From positions 1 through 64,000 of the forward strand of contig JAMFTS010000054.1 of assembly GCA_028095005.1 (NCBI GenBank): 64,000 nt of DNA. The letters are read 5' to 3'. This stretch comes from Rhynchospora pubera. Its lineage: Eukaryota; Streptophyta; Magnoliopsida; Poales; Cyperaceae. A model generated the notes under the pieces. That model was not told the DNA's origin. It saw only the letters and a program-made list of their open reading frames with translations, and searched no databases. The translations under genes were made by a program, and so were the position numbers. Of this stretch, positions 1-11,036 are shown piece after piece; the first letter of the stretch is position 1, and each line of letters opens with the position of its first letter.

Positions 1-384
1 AAGTGACCGAGAGGCAGCGCTTGAAACTGGCATTATGCTCAGTATACCCAAGATTTGTTTCAACAGAATTAGAAGCAGGCTCAATTGTGGTTAGCCTTGT
101 GTCAGAGATAGCTTTGAGCTCAGTTGAGGCTAGGCACCTAGGGATTGAGCTAGGTATACGTTGCGAGGTACTGGGGCTAGGATCGATGGATGGAGCATTG
201 AGTCGTCAAAGCTAGGATTGGGGTCGCTGGAGGTTGGACTAAGCTCAAACCCAGGACTCGACTCATCGAAACTAAGGTTATGCTTGGTGGAGATATGACT
301 AGGCACAATAGAGATACAGCTGGACCCGTCGAAACTCCGGTTGGGCTCCTCAGAGATGGAACTTAATTCTCTGTTGGTTTCCAT
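1..384 (-). pseudogene. Serine-rich repeat ORF fragment, frameshifted, at left edge
   Basis: An ATG at 384-382 in good context (AAGAAATGG) opens 84 codons on the minus strand, rich in Ser, Pro and Asp, with a recurring motif: PNRSFDGSS, HNLSFDESS, PNPSFDDS. That frame stops at 130. A second frame stays open from about position 190 to the window edge and carries a further HNASF unit. The switch falls in a short duplicated stretch (CATCCATCGATCC) near 185-197, which suggests a one-base indel. I do not recognise the protein. It could be the first exon of a gene that runs off the left edge, or a decayed copy. The opposite strand also has an open frame (3-215), which I treat as its shadow. Confidence is low. 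Confidence 0.25.
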
Positions 385-2479
385 TTCTTAAAGTTGAGAG
401 GAAAGCAACCTTGAAGATTAGCATCTAATCAGTAGGGGCAGAGGGGAAACAAGGAGGGGAAATAGTAACTAACATAACAAACTTTTTAATTTGGATTATT
501 TGGTTCTTGCAAAGTTGCACAATTAGGTGTGGAGTAGCACTTACATGCATTTTCGAATTTATATTCATGGAAAACAGTCTTTGGGATATTCAAATTAAGG
601 TGTTTATCTAGAATGTCATGACTCGTTATATCATAAACTGTATCGTAGATTCAGGCTCCATGATTATTCTTTTTTCATGCAAGCAGTACATGATTGTACT
701 TGCAAGAAAACTACAAAGAAAATTGGGGGCGCCAATATTTGGTCACGGTTTAGATTTTCTTTTTTGAATCTTTTTCAATTGCGTTCATTTTTCATTAGGA
801 TAACGGAAGATTCTTTGGACTTTTGTATTTATCAAGTTAACACGACGAAATCTGATAATTGCTAGTCTTATTTTACTGTAGATTGTCAACGTTTTTTTTT
901 TTTTTTTTTTCCAGAAGTTGCTGCGCTCGCAGAGTCACCTTCAAAGATGAGGTAAGAGAGCCGTTTTCAATTTTTCTTCTTTGAATTTATGAACTAATTG
1001 TTAACTTATTAGAAATATTGAATTACTTTTCAAAGTGGAAAACTAAAATTCATTTCTTTGGATTATGTTCAATTTGCTTTGTGGATAACAGATCATAATT
1101 TATACTTTCTCTTATATTTTTCTTCTTCTTCTTCTTCTTCTTTTTATTTTTATTTTTTGAAGGCTATACTCTCTCCTATCTTATTCACAATTACTGATAA
1201 GAAGATCTATTCCCGAGAATCATGAGATCCTAATTATTAAAATAAAATTTTGCTCCAGTGCACAGTTTCTCAATAAGAAAAATTTTAGTTGATATTACTG
1301 TTCGATTATCCAAAACATATTCAAATTAATCGTACTTGTATTTCTTTGTCAAACGGTTTTCCTCGTATATTTTCAAGGATCCTATACTCTCTCGGTTTCA
1401 TTGATTAAATCTTTCGAACATGTATTATACAGAATTTTTTTGTATAAAATGAATTTGATGTATCTAGTAATTAAATTATAAGAAATTTTTATTGATCTTA
1501 ATATCAGTTAAGTTTATTGATTTTTATTTATTATTTAGATTTGAAATTATAGATACTAGTGTACGTTGTCAAAAATGGGAAACAGTACACATATGTGGGA
1601 GTACCTTTCTTGATCGAGCAATTTCTTTCACAACTAAATCCGACATCCTAATATTCCTATCAAAATCTCCCTCTGCACAAGATTGTTTTCTTGTACATGC
1701 TAGTGGAGTGTGATCAAGTGAAACGGACCACAATCTTTTACAATTCAAAACCATCCAAGAAGGGGCGGAGACGCGGAGTTGTTTGATTCAATAGGATAGG
1801 ATGAGACAAATTCTTTAGAGCGAAGCACATTTTACAGATATATTTCAAGTTGTAAAAAAAATTTTAATTTCTCTAAACTTACATACATTGAAAAGTAAGC
1901 ATTATTGATACAACTCTTTTTTTTTTATTCAGAGATGGCATATACGTCTTCCTGTTGTCCACTGGTCCCATCTAGCATCCTAGAGTTTCTCTAGAGTCGG
2001 AGTTTCGGAGATGCCCGTTCTAGTAAATCTAGTAAAAGAATTCCTCAAAAGATGCCAGTTCGGACAATTGGAAGGGAAATTTTATGCTGTCAGAGGCTCA
2101 TCAGATAAATTTATAGAAACTTGGTTGGTCATCAGTAGTACCTTATATCCACGTGACTATGTTGCAAGGAATGGCACTGGAAAAACGTAACATTTCAATA
2201 CAAATACAAATGTGAATATAAATATATCTCTAGCTTTTTTCCTTCTTTTCTCTTATATAGATATAAAACTGAAAACCAAAGACCACACAAACAAGCCAAG
2301 GGGAATTTCTCTAATAAAAAAAAAAAAAACCTGGCCTGGTTCCCTGAACATTGATTTTTTTACACAGATCCACAATCCACCAACACTACTATTAAGAGAG
2401 AATAGAACAGCATTTACAAATAAAGAATTTGCAAAACAGTATAATCTACAAGACACAAGCAAAATGTAGAAAATTTGAA
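385..2479. other. AT-rich intergenic DNA
   Basis: No convincing coding sequence was seen. It holds homopolymer runs (T run 891-910), a short TTC tract near 1121-1141, and at its right end the presumed 3' UTR and downstream region of the kinase gene that ends at 2480. Confidence 0.5.
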
Positions 2480-5468
2480 TTATGACCCAAATAGAAGCTC
2501 ACTGTACTCTTCCCTGATTTGGGTCAAGAGATTGGCACAGTGGCTCATGGTAGGTCTGTTCTTTCCTTTGCGGTTCAAGCAAAGCACTGCTAATGCAAGT
2601 ATCTGCTCTGCCACAAATATTGTTCCTGAAACCCGGGGAAGTTGAAGATCCAGTGTATCGATTCCTTTACCTTGCTCAAACATATCTTTCACCTATTTGA
2701 AATTCAATGAAAATCATACTTTTAGTTAACAGCAAGGACATTGGTATCAGCTGGTAGATGGAAACAGTAATAAGATTTATAGCCGAACTTCTAGTGCAAA
2801 TGTTGAGCCATTAAATATTTACATATCAACTTAAGATAACTAGCTTTAATCCTTCAGTCAGTCTACAGAAATTTTAACATAATAAATGAATAACAATGTA
2901 AATACCCATTTAGAGGTCACATAATCATCAGCATCCCTATTGGTCATCAAGGGGGGCCGACCTGTGAGTAATTCGATGAGCACCACACCAAAGGAGAAAA
3001 CATCACTCTTTTCAGTAAACCTATAGGTTTGGAGATACTCTGGATCACAATAGACGACAGGGATCACATAGGAGGTTGAGACATCACCTCCAGACTGGGG
3101 AGGAAAACCGAAATCAGACACCATTGCTTTCAGGCTATTTGTGAGAAGGACATTCGAAGATTTAAGCCTTCCATGGATTATTGGGTAATCTGTAAAAAGA
3201 AAAAGGTGGCCAGTATTTTCCATATAAGTGGTTATCATATTGGAAGGAAAATGGAAGCGCTACACATAGAAGAAACTGCTCTCTAAACTAAATTGTGAGT
3301 CACTAATGCATTCAGTGAATTATCAAATTAAGAAAAAGAGAGAAAGAAATAAAGAAGAAAACAGCTTTTTTACAAAATGTTGCAAAACGAAGTGACTCAT
3401 TCAAATAGCAGTTAGAAAGAACAAGAAAAACAAGACAAACGCCCAAATCCCTTTAGAGCGAGGTCTTGATAAGATTGTGGTATATGGTAATGAGAGCTCC
3501 TCCTCCAGGAGGAACTCATATGCAGAAACAACATTTAAACATAATAAAGAAAGATTCATGTATTACCAGGGTTTGCATGGAGGTATGCCACAGCATTGGC
3601 CACTTCAATTGATATGTCTAATCGCCTCCGAAATCCCAAAGGCTTTTCAAACTCCCCTGCAATTTTGCAATTGACCAATAGCATATGTCAACCAAAAACA
3701 CACTTTATATCAATGGTGGATATTTTCAGGAATTACCTTTATGTTAAGTTTGATGTTGGAAATTGGAGACTTTTTAAGTGTAATCACCATTTTATCAATA
3801 TAACTTGTATCAGTTAGATACTGACTGCTGGCGACCGGTATAGAATAGTCATCAGACACTTATCTACGACATAACATCGTTTGAGACTATAATCCTCAAA
3901 CTTGACATTCAGACATGTATTAAAAGAAACTCCCTACATCCAGATAAAAGTTGGTTTATAGCTATTGGTTTTCACTTTTCAAGCATAAGTGTGTATCTTT
4001 TCACCAGAAATACTGTAATGCTTCAATTAAACAAAACCTCTAATTAAGTCGATTCAATGAGCAATAGAATCTCACCATCTAGATGTTGCCTCAAATTTCC
4101 ATTTTTGACGTATTCTGTAACAAAAATGGAATTCTCACCATCCTCAAGATATCCATAGAGCTTAACCAAATTGGGATGATCAAGATTTTGGAGCACTTGA
4201 ATCTTCTTTTGAAAATCTCCTAAATTATGTGGATTATACAAAGCCTACACAGATGAGGGGGGGAAAAAAGCATTGTGTAATTTGTCTTACCTCTGGCCTT
4301 GCCAAGTACAAATGCAGAAAACTTAAGAGAAGAACAGAAAAGAAGGGGGAGGATTTCCAAAACCTTTTGGTCAGATTTAATTGCTACACGGGTCCCATCT
4401 TCTAGTGTTCCATAATAAACTGTGCTAAACATGCCTCGTGCAAACACATTTGAAAGATTATCAGTGGCTCTTCTTATCTTTTTCATGGAGAATGCTGAAT
4501 CATCTCCATCTGCAAGAGATGAAGAATTGTGATTGCAAAAATTTGTCAGAAATCATGTAAACCACTGGAACAAAATTGGAAGCAATTGATTAAAATTAAA
4601 CTTTCCATTTAATTTGCCAAAACTAACAGATGGCAAGCAAGCAGATGACTAGGTACCCAACTAGCTCGATCCTATATATGCACAGATGTTGTCGTGTTGA
4701 TTGAAATTTCAAAATTAAATAACTCTTATTTATTTTCTCTTTTGCATTATTATGAGGAAGTCCTATACTTAATGTCTTCTCTTGAAACCATGACTTAAAC
4801 GAAGATTCCATTATCATCATATATATACAAGTTAAAAATATAATATTAATATATTATGACTTAAAAACCAAAAGCTACGTATATCCACCACAGGCAAACT
4901 AAAAAAGAAAAGGGAAATCGATAAACAAAAGAACCTTACCGTCATCATCTTCCCCATGATCATCCGACTCAATTTCACTCGGGCTCGTGACAATTGCCAG
5001 GTTATCAAAACTGCCTCCGAAAGAAGAACGACCACATAGGCCAATTGGAGGAAGAAGGTTCACTTTAGAAATCCATTGCGGTCGCCGGACCAGTGCAAGT
5101 GCGAGCTTGTCACCGGCACTGGAGCTAGTGCTCGGTTTCCTGCTGAAGCTCCTCTTCAACTTGTCAATGGGTCCCGGTTTTGATTCAACATCGGTTTTGG
5201 GTTCGGATTGGTTCTGTTTCAGGGGACTAGGTGGTAACCAGCTCACTTTGCTCTTGCTCTTCTTCAGCACAGCCTGAGGTTGTGATGGTGGTAAGGATAG
5301 TGGTTCGGGTTTGGATTCAGGTTTAGGAATGGACCAACTAACTTTGCTCTTGCTCTTCCTCAACACAGCCAGGGACTGAGGCTGAGGTTGGGGTGGTGTT
5401 TGTGGATCGGATTCAGGTGGGGGAAGAGGCCAGCTGGCCTTGCTCTTGCTCTTCTTTAGCATTGCCAT
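2480..5468 (-). CDS. CRCK-type receptor-like cytoplasmic kinase, copy 1; predicted pseudokinase
   Basis: Six exons by splice sites and homology to the two neighbours: 5468-4940, 4509-4364, 4244-4076, 3656-3567, 3189-2906, 2692-2480; intron phases 1,0,1,1,0; about 476 aa. Exon 1 (residues 1-176) is a charged, Pro-rich N-terminus with three LKKSKSK-SW type units starting at residues 4, 36 and 68, an exact 32-residue period. The kinase domain follows (from about 188). The glycine loop is degenerate (A-R-G-M-F-S at 200-205), the VAIK lysine is kept (K221), HRD is replaced by H-G-R (317-319), and DFG is intact (337-339). Loss of the catalytic Asp predicts no or very weak phosphotransfer. No signal peptide or membrane segment is seen, so it is likely cytoplasmic. 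The family is linked to calmodulin and calcium or stress signalling in Arabidopsis. The intron 2 donor (GTTTTG) is weak, so exon 2 may be mis-ended. The start at 5468 is the first ATG; a second ATG lies two codons later. Confidence 0.85.
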
Positions 5469-5844
5469 GGATTGGTACGTGAAGAAGGAGACAGGGTTGG
5501 AGAAGAAAGCATGGTTTTAGTGCCTTAACGGAGATAATAATACGAGAGGAGAAGAGCGACCGTGTCTGAGCACGCAATAGGCAGTGGTCGAGGAAGAAAG
5601 CAAGTTCTCTTCTAGACTCGATTTTGCACTAGGAAAACTTTGTATTTCTTTTTTTTTTTTTTTTTTTTAAGAAACTCCTTTTTGGTTTCTTTTTTTTTTT
5701 TTTTTGGGTTGAGGATTCTCAGGATGCCCTCTCATAATTTGGAAACTAGTATTAAGCCCTCAAAATCTCAATACTGTAGCAATTTTTTTTTTTTAAGAAT
5801 TGATTTGGCACTTCAACTTCTGCAGTTGACTCTAGCTTCTTTAA

Positions 5845-6014
5845 GGCTCCGTTTGGATGCGTTGAGAATAAGGTAGGAAGAAGGAAGAAGGGAAGAAATT
5901 TATTGGGAAGTGTGTAACTTTTGTGAAGAGTTTGGATGGTTAGAAATAAATTTATTGGTAAAAAGTGGTTATTCCTTATTCCTTATTCCGGGAAGAAGCC
6001 ATCCAAACAAAGCC
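5845..6014. mobile_element. Tourist-like MITE (PIF/Harbinger type)
   Basis: A 170-bp element bounded by imperfect inverted ends, GGCTCCGTTTGGATG on the left and the complement of GGCTTTGTTTGGATGGC on the right. It is flanked by TAA on both sides (5842-5844 and 6015-6017), the TWA target duplication expected of PIF/Harbinger elements. A reverse-oriented relative lies at 48640-48821. Confidence 0.75.
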
Positions 6015-6249
6015 TAAGTCACAGTCCTCCTGTAAGCATCGTTATGCTGTCTCCAGTTTGAAATTTTTAATTATTTTCTAGTGCTCATATTTATCCATAT
6101 TATTATAGTATTGCAAGTTTATATTGACTTCCTTACATTTTCATCTTGATAAAATATTGAACAATTACAATTTATGGGCATCCAAATACAATAAACAGCT
6201 GTTGGTAAATCATAGTTAAGGTACTATTAGAAATTTATAACGAGGTTAA

Positions 6250-6385
6250 TTTTGAGAACCAACTCTTGGTCTAGTGATAAAGAGCAATGCATCTCAAGTG
6301 AGAGGTCGCAAGTTCGAAATCCGGCTGGAGAGTTTTTTATAAATATTTAATTTAATTTAAAAATAAGTTGGGAGGCTTGTTGCAA
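6250..6385 (+). mobile_element. SINE copy, tRNA-like promoter
   Basis: It starts GAGAACCAACTC and carries an A-box-like stretch (TGGTCTAGTGATAAAGAG) and a B box (CAAGTTCGAAATC). It ends in the same ATTTAATTTAAAAATAAG and TTGGGAGGCTTG blocks as the SINE at 8244-8380. No poly(A) tail or target duplication was found, so this is the older or 3'-truncated copy. Confidence 0.7.
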
Positions 6386-7752
6386 CTCAAAGATCAAACT
6401 GAATCTAACTACAAGTAACCTGAAAAAGTTGCAAAATTGCAACTCAAATTATGAATTCATTCGCCATCATGATAGTATGCATCCATATAGCACTGCAATA
6501 ACCATATTGTAAGAAATCATATTACATATATAATATGAACTAGTTAATTAACTTAACTTCAGACTGAATAATCCATATAAACACGCATAATTCATGACAT
6601 TTTCATTTTTAAACTAAATGACTTGCAAAGTATTTTATCCTAGAAGAATATCAGATAAATAAATAAATTGTCACTACAATACCAATCGTTATATTAATGC
6701 TACAGATGACACTAGCATGTTAAAATATTATATAATTGAGTTCGTTTTGTGTTAATAAATCGTGACAAGTTAGCTATTACATTCTCTAGAAACTAATGTG
6801 GGTTAACCACATACCTCACAAGTAACTCTAGCATAAATTAATTAAAGAATATATTTTATTTGTTTTTATTTTCTTGTTGGGTTAAGATATCTTTCGTACA
6901 CATAAGTCAGCTATGGTGGTTTGTATTGATCAAATAACAAACCTTTGACATTGAATAAATGTCGGATAACAGCTGTAGCCTGTAAAGAGTGACATCTTTT
7001 TACTTTATATATATTCTTCTTTTTTTATTATTATTTTATTTATTTTTTATTTTGAAATTTTTTGCTGTTTGAGCTAAAGCTGACATGATATCCTGGGACC
7101 CACAGACACTTTAGAAATTGGGAATCAAATAGCGTCAATTTTTAACAATTAATCTGAGCAAATGAAACCACCTATTAGGCAAATGCAGGAAATAAAACTA
7201 TTCACACTAGAATAAAATTTTAATCTGGTGACTGAAAGCAACACTTCTTTAGTAGAACTTCTAAGTTAAGAATTCGATATAATATTTCTTATGAATTTGA
7301 AGTAAAACCAACTTTCTGATTCATGTAAAAGCAAAATACCAGTGTCATGGACCAACCAATTTTCCTTTTATTTATTTCATTTTGATCTGTTTCATGGGTT
7401 TTTCTTAATTACAATAGGCCTTAGGCCTCATTAATTACAATTGAAATGCTCTGTTACATGAACAAAATCCCAATTATCACACTCCAAAATCATCCCAAAT
7501 TAAAAATAGAAGCATACAAATATTGAGAATTGAACCGTACCCTTGAGTCCAAATGCAAGGATATAGCCAATGCATTTTAATTTTTCAACAAATGTAATGG
7601 GTCACTCTCAAGTTTCAACAGAGAAAGATAAAGCCAACAAGCGAACAGATATATTGCTATGGTACAACAATCAATTTAGACTGTACACTGTACTGATTTC
7701 CGAGTACCGTCAATAGCTTCATGTGCAATAAAATTAACATATCAAAGGTCGA

Positions 7753-10700
7753 CTATACATAGACACAATGGCGGCGTAGCAGTCTCTCTCTTTCTCTCTC
7801 TGCAGTGGAGGTAGAGGAAAAGACTCGAGGGAGACCTTGAGCTGCTTGTTCATAGGCAGCTCTGATTTTTATCAGAGTTGACAGACATGTAGTCATGTTT
7901 GGCCTGTTCTGACCAACTGGTGCCAAACATTCTCTGGCTAAGTTAAAGATTTCTTCGAGCGCTTTGTGATTAGCTTCCAAAGCCGGGAGTTGTGGGTCCA
8001 AAGCCACACTCACGTTGTTCTCTGCCAGTTTGGACATTGCCTGTTTACAACAACTTGCATACATTAAACCAGAAATAATACTCCTGTTCCGTTGTTGTAA
8101 CAAACTTTTGCTATTAGTAAGTTCTTTTGTTCATTCAATAGTAATTTGGTCTGAGTAGACCCAATTACTCAACTATCATTCAATAAAAATTATCTAAGTT
8201 GACCAAATTATTAGTCAAAATTTCAACAAATTGGTAGTATAGTGAGAACCAGCTCAAAGAGCAGTGCACTTTGAGTGAAAGGTTGCAGGTTCGAAACCTG
8301 AACGGGAGTCTTTTATAGACATTTAATTTAAAAATAAGTTGGGAGGCTTGATCCCCAACTTATCTTCAAAAAAAAAAAAACAAATTGGTAGTATAGTAAA
8401 CATTTACATAAAGACATACTTTGGTTTGAATTCAGGTGTTCAGTAGAAAAATTCTGTTCAAACTTCAAAACATAAATGAAGAAACAAATGGTGCATACCC
8501 ATTTTGCTGTGATTCTCTCCTCTGGTCTACTGTCAGGGTCAATAGGAGGTCTCCCAGACATCATTTCTACCAGTAGCACACCAAATGCATACACATCACT
8601 ATTTTCTGTAAAGATGTAAGTGTCGGTGTATACAGGATCGAGATAACCACCAAAGATGTGTGATGAAACATCTGTCACTCTATCGTTGAATGCATACGCA
8701 AATCCATAATCAGAAACTTTCGCTCGAAGATCTTCAGTAATTAAAATATTTGAAGATTTAATGTTTCCATGTACAATTGGATGTCCTGCAAAAGAGGGGT
8801 AAATAAGCAAGTGTTTAAGGTCTTGCTTGTCACAACTTACAAGTAATGTATGTATAGATGACTTCACTCTTTTGATTTTTCGAAGCAAACTTTCTCTTTC
8901 AGTGTTTCTTCATATGCATGAACAACATCCAACATGAGAAAATAGAACTTACTTGCAAAAGCCACTATAAAAAGCAGTTTAGGCAGCTAAATGTTAACTC
9001 TTTAAGTCTTTATAAAAATAAATAAATAAATAAACGCCGTGACCTGTGGAAAAACATAAATTTATAAGGATGCTGACATAAAAGCTTCATGTAATTTGTT
9101 ACACTAAACTTTATTTAAATAATGTGTTTAGAGAATTACCTTCAAAGTATGTGTGAAGATATGAAATGGCTGAAGCGACATCTATTGCAATGTTGAGTCG
9201 TGTCAAGAAGCCCAGAAAAATTCCATATGCACCTGTAGTTTGTAATTCTTTATGCCAAACCATTTTAAATAATAGAGTGAAACAAAAAATAGGAAAAGAA
9301 AAGGATGTATCAACCCAAATTATCATAGTCAGCCAATTCAAATTAAAAAAATGCAATTGTGGTGTCTAGTTTCTCAAACTGCATAATATGTTTTAATTTT
9401 TGCCTGAGTATACTTTAAGCATATATAATTCTTCGTGGCTTGATCATGTGCTGGTAATTACATATTGTGTTTTTCTGTAACTTGTTGCTAAAAAGGATCC
9501 ATAGAACAATATCAATATTGAATAATCAAATGAGTTCTGTTGACCGAGTACTCAAGCCTGGAGAAAAGTAACATCAAGGAACCCTTATTGCCAGAATTGT
9601 TACATCGAATCATAAACAAAATAACTTTAGGACTAATTAGAGCTTTACTTTGTTCCTTAGCAGCTAATAGTAAGCCAAGCTGGCAAAAAAATGTCACAGA
9701 AAATTACCATCTAGATGTTCTCTTAAATTTCCATTTGGTATGTATTCCAGAATAAAAATTCTCTCATTCTTGTAATCCAAGTACCCATAGAACTTCACTA
9801 AATGTGGATCATCTAAAAGCCTCAACGTTGAAATTGCAGTTTGGAACCGAAACTCCGATGCATCAAGAGGGCTACGCACAGGCTGAGGAGATATGGTTCA
9901 GTTAGATATCAATAAAAACAAAATTAAAAATACATATCTGAAATATCAATATTCACTGGTAAGAGGTGCTAATAGTAGTGCTTTCTGGTATCTATCAATT
10001 TATGTACAGTATTTGGAGTAAACTTTCTTGTTTAGAGATGAACTTTCTAGCTTGATTGCAAACATGAGTTGCCAAAAAAGCATTAGTATGTTTACCTTTC
10101 TTGTGCGCTTAATTGCGACAAGGATAGGCTCTTTTAGGTTGCCGACCTTCAGCATGCCAGTATAGACAGCACTGCACCAACCTTGTCCCAGAAGTGATGT
10201 AGGGTTGAATTTATTGGTTGCTTTGTAGATGTCTTTGATATTTAAACCACGGTGGTGTGAAGCAGAGCTATCTTCCTCAAATAGAAAATTTGCTGTCAAA
10301 TTTTGAAATTGAATTGACTAGTTAAACAAATATTAACAGATTTTAAACCCATAATCAACCCTGTTGGAGTTACGTCCTCGTTTTTGTTATAAAGATAAAA
10401 CTCAATTTGAATTTTGATTATTCTGTAATTGCAGATCCCTTGCTTTAAACTGCAGCTAACAAACGTCTAGAGAGAGAGATGCTCACGGGAGTCTAGGGGC
10501 ACGACAGGACCAGTGTTTCCCCTGTTTTTCTTAGTTAAACAAGGTAGGAGCCATTTTAGCAACTGAATTTTGGTCTTGTGGCCTCCAATTCCGTGATCCT
10601 CCACACCTTGCCTTCCTTTCGAAAACGAAAACGGCGACTTCCAGCCAGCACTACTGCTACCAGCCACAGGCAGCATTGCATCATGCCTCCGTTTTGAAAG

Positions 10701-11036
10701 CGAAAACGACAGTCTCCAGCTCCGTCTGCTGCTGCTACTATGACCAGCTGGCAGCAACGGCGATCTCCGACCCCCCATCCACATTTCAGCCCAGCTTGGT
10801 CTGCGCATGGTAGGGTTGCGAGAGGCCGCCATATGGCCGCTCCAGTTGTGCATGGCATGTGGGACTTCTTCAATTGTGTTGTGAGAAAGCACCGTTCGGC
10901 CACTGCAGCTGTGGCTGGCGTTCGCAACTTCGTCGATTGAGTTGTGGGAGTCGCGTGAAGGTGCAGGGCTTCCGATGTTGTTCGAGCCGGTGCTCGTTCT
11001 TTTGGGGTCCTCGGCCCCAACTGAGGTGGAATCCAT
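7753..11036 (-). CDS. CRCK-type receptor-like cytoplasmic kinase, copy 2; predicted pseudokinase
   Basis: Six exons: 11036-10487, 10292-10096, 9882-9708, 9232-9140, 8785-8499, 8040-7753, with the same phases as its neighbours; about 529 aa. The ATG at 11036 opens a long Ser- and Arg-rich N-terminus (residues 1-184) unlike that of either neighbour. In the kinase domain the glycine loop is altered (G-Q-G-W-C-S, 219-224) and the VAIK lysine is present (K245). HRD is replaced by H-G-N (344-346) and DFG by D-Y-G (364-366), while the KSSN asparagine is kept. H-G-N-I-K is a typical pseudokinase signature in plant receptor-like kinases, so catalysis is unlikely and a scaffold or regulatory role more likely. 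Splice sites are canonical throughout. A SINE with a fresh target duplication lies in intron 5. The exon 1 boundary is set by homologous phase; an upstream in-frame extension lacks an ATG. Confidence 0.85.
8244..8380 (+). mobile_element. SINE with 17-bp target duplication, in intron 5 of kinase copy 2
   Basis: A 137-bp insert runs from GAGAACCAGCTC to a poly(A) tail (8368-8380). The B box is present (GCAGGTTCGAAACC); the A box looks shortened compared with the copy at 6250. The 17-bp sequence caaattggtagtatagt is repeated perfectly at 8227-8243 and 8381-8397, proving target-primed insertion and suggesting a fairly recent event. It is antisense to the host gene. Confidence 0.9.
10467..10486 (-). 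other. Donor-site region ending exon 1 of kinase copy 2
   Basis: The long first open frame reads on to a stop at 10467, but the homologous splice is CTCCC|GTGAGC with the exon ending at 10487. It leaves one base of a codon, exactly as in the other two copies, so the last residues of the raw frame are intronic. Confidence 0.75.

Larger units (their letters stand above)
5469..7752. other. Intergenic spacer between kinase copies 1 and 2
   Basis: AT-rich DNA upstream of copy 1 and downstream of copy 2. It contains T runs (5650-5705), a Tourist-like MITE (5845-6014) and a SINE copy (about 6250-6385), listed separately. No coding region was seen. Confidence 0.6.

Noticed and set aside
915..951. 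Possible 37-bp exon with strong acceptor (T run, CCAG) and donor (AG|GTAAGA)
   Set aside because: No flanking coding exons on either side; isolated splice-like signals occur by chance in AT-rich DNA.
4987..5277. Plus-strand 96-codon open frame
   Set aside because: Antisense shadow of the Pro/Lys-rich first exon of kinase copy 1.
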